Below are positions 15,904-20,114 of a DNA stretch of 20,114 nucleotides, piece after piece. A model generated the notes under the pieces. The model saw only the letters and a list, made by a program, of their open reading frames with translations, searched no databases and was not told the origin of the DNA. The DNA comes from Bacillota bacterium (GTDB lineage: Bacteria; Bacillota_I; Bacilli_A; RFN20; CAG-288). The position numbers and the translations under genes are program-made. The stretch's first letter is position 1. Each line of letters opens with the position of its first letter. Location of the stretch: assembly GCA_023398335.1 (NCBI GenBank), contig JAEWSJ010000019.1:1-20114 (forward strand), in the 5' to 3' direction.

Positions 15904-17325
15904 ATGGGAAGGAAATTATTTTTATTGGTATTTTTTTGTCTTTATACGTTTTCTTTGCCGGCAAAAATTTCATTAGCTTCCATTTGGCAAGACAATATGG
16001 TACTTCAACAGAACTCTACTGTCATTATTGCTGGATATTCTAATATTGCCAAAAAAATATGGATTGATGCTTCTTGGGATGGTAAGAAAATAAAGACGGA
16101 ATGTTCAGCTGATGGCCATTTTTCTGTGATGCTTAAGACTCCAAGTTATGGTGGCCCTTATACAATATCCTTTTATGATGGTGACAAGTTGACCCTTAAA
16201 AATATATTAATAGGAGAAGTTTGGTTTTGTTCTGGGCAATCGAATATGGAAATGCCTGTAAAAGGTTTCAGAGGACAGCCTGTGTATGGTTCACTTGAAT
16301 ATATAATATCTGCCGAGGAAAAACGTCCCATGCGCCTTTTTACGGTAAAAAATAGCTGGAGTACAACTCCCATGAGCGATTCAATTAGTGGACAATGGAA
16401 TGAAACATCAACTGAAAATGTTTCAAACTTTAGTGCAGTTGCCTATTTTTTTGGTGATTTACTACAAAAGACATTAAAAGTACCGATTGGATTAATTAAT
16501 TGTTCATGGAGTGCTTCTAAAATTGAAGCGTGGATGGATAGAGAGGCGTTGAAACCTTTTGTGGAAGTAAAATTGCCGGATTCCAATCAAACGGCTTTTG
16601 AATGGCCTGCTGGTACACCGACTTTGTTATGGAATGCGATGGTTAATCCATGGAAAGGTTTTCCCATTAAGGGAGTTTTATGGTACCAAGGGGAGGCTAA
16701 TACTCCCAACCCAGATTTATATAGATCGCTCTTTCCTGCTATGATAAATCAATGGCGAACATTTTGGGAACAACCTGCGATGCCTTTTTACTATGTGCAA
16801 ATTGCTCCTTGGGCATCAGAAGGATCTGATAAATACGATTGGGCTTTATTTCGTCAATGTCAATTGGATGCAATGCGTCAAATCCCTGATGTTGGAATGG
16901 TTGTTACTGCAGATTTAGGTAGTGAGAATTTTATTCATCCTCCTTATAAAACTAAAGTGGGAGAAAGGCTTGCTTACTGGGCCTTAGCTAAAACTTATGG
17001 AATAAAGGGTTTTATGTATTCGGGTCCAATATATAAAGAGTGCCAACTAAAGAATGGAAAAGTTGAGGTCAATTTTGATTTTGGTGAAGATGGCTTGACT
17101 CCTGAGAATGAACCTGTAATTGGATTTGAGTTGGTAGGTGATAATGGGCTTGTATATCCCGCATCGGCAGAAATAATTAATGGTTCCTCCATTGTGAAAG
17201 TTTGGAATGAAAATGTGTTGAATCCTACTGAGGTTCGTTATTGTTTTCGCAATTTTAAATTGGGTAATTTATGTAATAATATAGGTTTACCTGCTGCACC
17301 GTTTAAAACTATAATTAATAAATAA
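15904..17325 (+). CDS. Sialate O-acetylesterase-like SGNH hydrolase
   Basis: A 473-residue protein with a cleavable signal (likely after SLPA, residue 20), hence periplasmic. An N-terminal beta domain (about 21-105; ASIWQDNMVLQQNS is the family start) precedes the SGNH core with the nucleophile in FCSGQSNMEMP (S113), the Gly/Glu block VLWYQGEAN (258-266), and TADLGSENFIHPPYKTKVGERLAYW, where D337 and H345 complete the catalytic set. Family enzymes remove O-acetyl groups from sialic acids and, in many Bacteroidetes PULs, from other acetylated sugars. No sialidase, lyase or other sialic acid gene is in the window, so the name should not be read as proof of a sialic acid substrate. Gaps of 6 and 12 bp tie it into the operon between the phosphoesterase and GHL10 B. 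Confidence 0.92.
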   Translation: MGRKLFLLVFFCLYTFSLPAKISLASIWQDNMVLQQNSTVIIAGYSNIAKKIWIDASWDGKKIKTECSADGHFSVMLKTPSYGGPYTISFYDGDKLTLKNILIGEVWFCSGQSNMEMPVKGFRGQPVYGSLEYIISAEEKRPMRLFTVKNSWSTTPMSDSISGQWNETSTENVSNFSAVAYFFGDLLQKTLKVPIGLINCSWSASKIEAWMDREALKPFVEVKLPDSNQTAFEWPAGTPTLLWNAMVNPWKGFPIKGVLWYQGEANTPNPDLYRSLFPAMINQWRTFWEQPAMPFYYVQIAPWASEGSDKYDWALFRQCQLDAMRQIPDVGMVVTADLGSENFIHPPYKTKVGERLAYWALAKTYGIKGFMYSGPIYKECQLKNGKVEVNFDFGEDGLTPENEPVIGFELVGDNGLVYPASAEIINGSSIVKVWNENVLNPTEVRYCFRNFKLGNLCNNIGLPAAPFKTIINK

Positions 17326-17337
17326 AATGTTTTTTAT

Positions 17338-18666
17338 ATGAATCCTATCAAATCGTTTCTTGGTATTTGCTTGTTTCTTGTACTTTTATTTGATACAAAT
17401 ATGAGTGCTAAAGAAAGTAAAGTTTCTTCGACTAAAACAGCATTAATGTGGTTCGACGCCGAAGCTAATTTTGAGCGATTTAGTCACAAAGACTCAATTG
17501 CTTATTATTTGAAGAAGATAAAATTATTAGGTTTTACTCACGCAATTGTTGATGTTCGTCCTATAACTGGAGAAGTTCTTTTTGATAGTAAATATGCTCC
17601 TAAAATGAAAGAGTGGAATGGAACAAAAAGATCTGATTTTGATTATTTAGGAGAATTTATTAAGGAGGGTCATAGATTGGGATTGAAGATTTATGCTGCT
17701 TTAAATGTTTTTTGTGCTGGACATAATTATTTTGATAGAGGCCTAGTGTATGACGGGCATCCTGAATGGGCTTCTATGGTTTATACTCCTGATAAAGGCA
17801 TTATATCAATTATGCAAGAAAAACATAAATATGGTGCAATGATTAATCCGATCAATCAAGATTATCGTACTTATATACTAAACGTATTAGAAGAACTTGT
17901 TGTAAAATATCCTTTTCTTGATGGATTAATGCTCGATAGAGTCCGTTATGATGGTATAGGTGCCGATTTCTCAGAATTATCACGTTCTAAATTCGAAGAA
18001 TATTTAGGAAGAAAAATTGAGCATTATCCAAGTGATATCTTTGAATGGATAAAAAATGAAGATGGAAAATATATACCTGAATGGGGAAAATATGCTTTGA
18101 AATGGTTTGAATGGCGTACTCGAAATATAACTCAATTTATGTCTTTGGCCCGTAGTGTTGTGAAAAAGAAGAATCCTAAGATAGCATTTGGTACATATAC
18201 AGGAGCGTGGTATCCGTCTTATTATGAAGTGGGGGTTAATTTTGCAAGTAATAAATATGATCCGAGTAAAGATTTCAGTTGGGCCACCCCTGAATATGGC
18301 AGTTATGGATATGCTGAATTAATAGATTTGTATACAACAGGGAATTATTATGTTGATATTACAATTGATGATTACAAAAAACATAATCGTACTATTTGGA
18401 ATGAGACTGATAGCCAAGCTCAAGAGGGTGTTTGGTATTGCGTAGAGGGCTCCTGTTTGAATTTAAGAAAGATAATGTTGGATAATAAATTTATGGGAGG
18501 AGTTCTTGTTGATCAATTTTATACTGATCCGGCTAAGTTATCGAAATCTATTGCAATGAATCTCATTATGTCAGATGGGCTCATGGTCTTCGATATTGTA
18601 CATATTATTACTAAAAATCTTTGGAAGGAAGTTGAGATCGGAATGAAAGAGGGAGGGGCTTTATGA
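17338..18666 (+). CDS. GHL10-like TIM-barrel hydrolase B, predicted periplasmic
   Basis: A 442-residue paralogue of the protein encoded at 13065-14450. The shared order of motifs is TALMWFDAEANF (34-45), VDVRPITGEVLF (71-82), GHRLGLKIYAALNVF (111-125), NPINQDYR (170-177), LDGLMLDRVRYDG (194-206, with D200/R201), then FGTYTGAWYPSYYEVGVNFAS and SYGYAELIDLYTTGNYY. Unlike its paralogue it has a plain signal peptide (hydrophobic 7-18, probable cleavage near MSA-KES, residue 24) and no lipobox, so it should be soluble in the periplasm. The two copies may act in sequence, A on the surface polymer and B on imported fragments. The DxR motif and TIM-barrel pattern support a glycosidase, but activity is unassigned. 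Its stop codon overlaps the next start by 4 bp (ATGA), suggesting translational coupling with the acetyltransferase-like gene. Confidence 0.82.
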   Translation: MNPIKSFLGICLFLVLLFDTNMSAKESKVSSTKTALMWFDAEANFERFSHKDSIAYYLKKIKLLGFTHAIVDVRPITGEVLFDSKYAPKMKEWNGTKRSDFDYLGEFIKEGHRLGLKIYAALNVFCAGHNYFDRGLVYDGHPEWASMVYTPDKGIISIMQEKHKYGAMINPINQDYRTYILNVLEELVVKYPFLDGLMLDRVRYDGIGADFSELSRSKFEEYLGRKIEHYPSDIFEWIKNEDGKYIPEWGKYALKWFEWRTRNITQFMSLARSVVKKKNPKIAFGTYTGAWYPSYYEVGVNFASNKYDPSKDFSWATPEYGSYGYAELIDLYTTGNYYVDITIDDYKKHNRTIWNETDSQAQEGVWYCVEGSCLNLRKIMLDNKFMGGVLVDQFYTDPAKLSKSIAMNLIMSDGLMVFDIVHIITKNLWKEVEIGMKEGGAL

Positions 18667-20060
18667 TGAAACGTGCTTATGCTTTAGATGCATTGCGTGG
18701 ATATGCTATTTTAACTATGGTTTTATCTGCAACTATAGCTGGAAGCATTCTGCCAGCATGGATGTATCATGCGCAAACACCACCTCCTGACCATGTTTTT
18801 GATCCTAGTATAGCAGGATTAACTTGGGTTGATCTGGTATTTCCCTTTTTTCTGTTTGCTATGGGAGCGGCTTTACCTTTTTCTATAGGTAAGAAATATG
18901 ATGCGGGTGAAAGCCGGTTAAAACTTTCTTTCGATGCCGTGAAAAGAGGTGTTAAATTGGCTTTTTTTGCAATATTTATTCAACATTTCTATCCATACGC
19001 ATTGAGTAACCCTCAGGATATACGTGCTTGGTTATTGGCTATATCGGCTTTTGTTATTTTATTTCCTATGTTTATGCGTATTCCATTGAAAATTCCTTTT
19101 TGGGCTCATTTGATAATTAAGTTGGGGGCTTATCTAGTTGCATTATTGATGTTATTTTCAACAAGCTATATTGATGGGCAGAGTTTTAATTTATATCATA
19201 GTAATATAATAATTCTTCTACTGGCAAATATGGCTTTTTGGGGAGCGATTATTTATATATACACGATACATAATCGTATTTTAAGGATAGGAATACTTAT
19301 ATTTCTTCTTGGCATAATTTGCGGATCTAAAGTAGAAGGCTGGCAACGTTTTATTTTTGATTTCACTCCTTGTCCGTGGCTTTATAAATTTGATTACTTA
19401 AAGTATCTTTTTATTGTGCTACCAGGTAGTATCGCTGGTGAATACTTACTTAAATGGATGAGGAACCAAAATAGTGATTCGCAAATAGATGAAAGCCAGA
19501 TAAAAGCAATTGGTGTTTTGCTCGTTGCACTTGCTTTGATTGTTGGTAATCTTATATGTTTATATAATCGATGGGTTGTGGCTAATTTGGGTTTATCTGT
19601 AGTTCTACTTATAATTGGATTTTTATTATTACGAAAAAAACAAGGAGTATTTTGCTTCTGGCGTGAGCTGTTTGTTTTTGGGGGAGCTATGTTGTTGTTA
19701 GGTCTTTGTTTAGAACCTTCTGAAGGGGGAATAAAAAAGGATCCTGCTACTTTTAGTTATTTTCTTGTAACGTCTGGTTTAGGATGTATGGCCCTGATTA
19801 TTTTTCATATTCTTTGTGATTATTTTAGTTTTGTCAAGTCTACTCGTTTTCTTGTTATGACTGGGCAGAACCCAATGATTGCTTATGTTGCTGGTGATTT
19901 GCTTATAATGCCCTTATTAGGGATATGTGGAGTAACCCCTTTCCTTTTTCATCTTCATACCAATGTTTGGTTGGGATTCATTCAGGGAATCATTTTAACT
20001 TTTTTGTCTTTATCGGTCACTTTGTTTTTTACTAAAATAAGATGGTTTTGGAAAACTTGA
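18663..20060 (+). CDS. DUF5009 / HGSNAT-like membrane acetyltransferase
   Basis: A 465-residue polytopic inner-membrane protein with roughly eleven hydrophobic segments. The N-terminus has the family start RAYALDALRGYAI (residues 4-16), and TWVDLVFPFFLFAMGAALPFS (54-74) is the hallmark of the DUF5009/DUF1624 relatives of human heparan-alpha-glucosaminide N-acetyltransferase. In HGSNAT a His just before the DLVFP segment carries the acetyl group; here H44 (PPPDHVFDPS) or H36 is the counterpart candidate. Such proteins are thought to move acetyl from cytoplasmic acetyl-CoA to a substrate on the far side of the membrane. The gene is translationally coupled to GHL10 B by a 4-bp ATGA overlap and ends the visible operon. 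A second ATG at 18666 could equally start it. Whether the acceptor is an imported glycan fragment or a self-glycan is unknown. Confidence 0.85.
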   Translation: MMKRAYALDALRGYAILTMVLSATIAGSILPAWMYHAQTPPPDHVFDPSIAGLTWVDLVFPFFLFAMGAALPFSIGKKYDAGESRLKLSFDAVKRGVKLAFFAIFIQHFYPYALSNPQDIRAWLLAISAFVILFPMFMRIPLKIPFWAHLIIKLGAYLVALLMLFSTSYIDGQSFNLYHSNIIILLLANMAFWGAIIYIYTIHNRILRIGILIFLLGIICGSKVEGWQRFIFDFTPCPWLYKFDYLKYLFIVLPGSIAGEYLLKWMRNQNSDSQIDESQIKAIGVLLVALALIVGNLICLYNRWVVANLGLSVVLLIIGFLLLRKKQGVFCFWRELFVFGGAMLLLGLCLEPSEGGIKKDPATFSYFLVTSGLGCMALIIFHILCDYFSFVKSTRFLVMTGQNPMIAYVAGDLLIMPLLGICGVTPFLFHLHTNVWLGFIQGIILTFLSLSVTLFFTKIRWFWKT

Positions 20061-20072
20061 TTAATAATTTCT

Positions 20073-20078
20073 AGGAGG
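20073..20078 (+). promoter_or_regulatory. Perfect Shine-Dalgarno site at the window edge
   Basis: AGGAGG lies 6 bp before the ATG at 20085-20087. None of the operon genes has such a strong site, and Bacteroidetes rarely use one, so it stands out as a genuine or former translation start. Confidence 0.55.
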
Positions 20079-20084
20079 TGCTTT

Positions 20085-20114
20085 ATGAATATCTAATATT
20101 TATTTTTATATTTA
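20085..20114 (+). pseudogene. Possible next gene broken at codon 4, or a 3-codon minigene (partial)
   Basis: Following the perfect Shine-Dalgarno, the frame reads Met-Asn-Ile-stop (TAA at 20094-20096) and then continues Tyr-Leu-Phe-Leu-Tyr-Leu to the edge. If the TAA were a Lys codon (AAA, one base change) the start would be MNIKYLFLYL, which looks like a signal peptide or lipoprotein leader. This suggests a twelfth operon gene inactivated by a nonsense change, a sequencing error, or a real minigene. Only 30 bases are visible, so the call is tentative. Confidence 0.3.

Noticed and set aside
5186..17325. Interpretation as a sialic acid (nan) locus because of the AGE epimerase, MFS permease and sialate O-acetylesterase-like gene
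   Set aside because: No sialidase, NanA-type lyase or other dedicated sialic acid gene is present; SGNH enzymes with this name act on many acetylated glycans.

Overview
The window looks like chromosomal DNA of a gut-type Bacteroidales bacterium (Bacteroides, Parabacteroides or a close relative; the genus cannot be fixed from sequence alone). The signs are a SusC/SusD pair, lipoproteins with acidic residues after the lipid-bearing Cys, promoters of the Bacteroides TAnnTTTG type, few Shine-Dalgarno sequences, and an AT-rich base composition. No rRNA, tRNA, CRISPR array, insertion sequence or phage gene was seen.

Layout. On the minus strand, from the left edge, are the 5' part of a nitronate monooxygenase-like flavin oxidoreductase (1-161), an AraC-family regulator (265-1065) and a ROK-family transcription regulator (1137-2345). 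A 303-bp AT-rich divergent intergenic region (2346-2648) follows. It holds two near-identical 18-bp palindromes and two good Bacteroides-type promoters. From 2649 to 20060 the plus strand carries eleven tightly packed genes (gaps of 6-63 bp and one 4-bp overlap), best read as one operon: DUF4434 TIM-barrel protein, sugar-porter MFS permease, AGE-family GlcNAc/ManNAc 2-epimerase, SusC, SusD, DUF5018-type surface lipoprotein, GHL10-like hydrolase A, calcineurin-like phosphoesterase, sialate O-acetylesterase-like SGNH hydrolase, GHL10-like hydrolase B, and a DUF5009/HGSNAT-like membrane acetyltransferase. A 14-bp GAAA-capped hairpin sits in the widest internal gap (13013-13044). The window ends on a perfect Shine-Dalgarno site whose ATG runs into a stop after three codons.

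Inferred working model. This is a polysaccharide utilization locus (PUL) under ROK control rather than a hybrid two-component or ECF-sigma system. SusD, the DUF5018 protein and lipid-anchored GHL10 A would capture and cut a glycan at the surface, and SusC would import fragments. The SGNH esterase, phosphoesterase, GHL10 B and possibly the DUF4434 protein would trim them in the periplasm. The DUF5009 protein could acetylate an amino sugar from cytoplasmic acetyl-CoA. The MFS permease would bring a monosaccharide into the cytoplasm, where the epimerase interconverts ManNAc and GlcNAc. All three candidate depolymerases belong to poorly characterised TIM-barrel families and there is no sialic acid lyase, so the substrate is unknown. 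An acetylated, amino-sugar-containing and possibly phosphodiester-bearing glycan is the best guess, and it is inference only.
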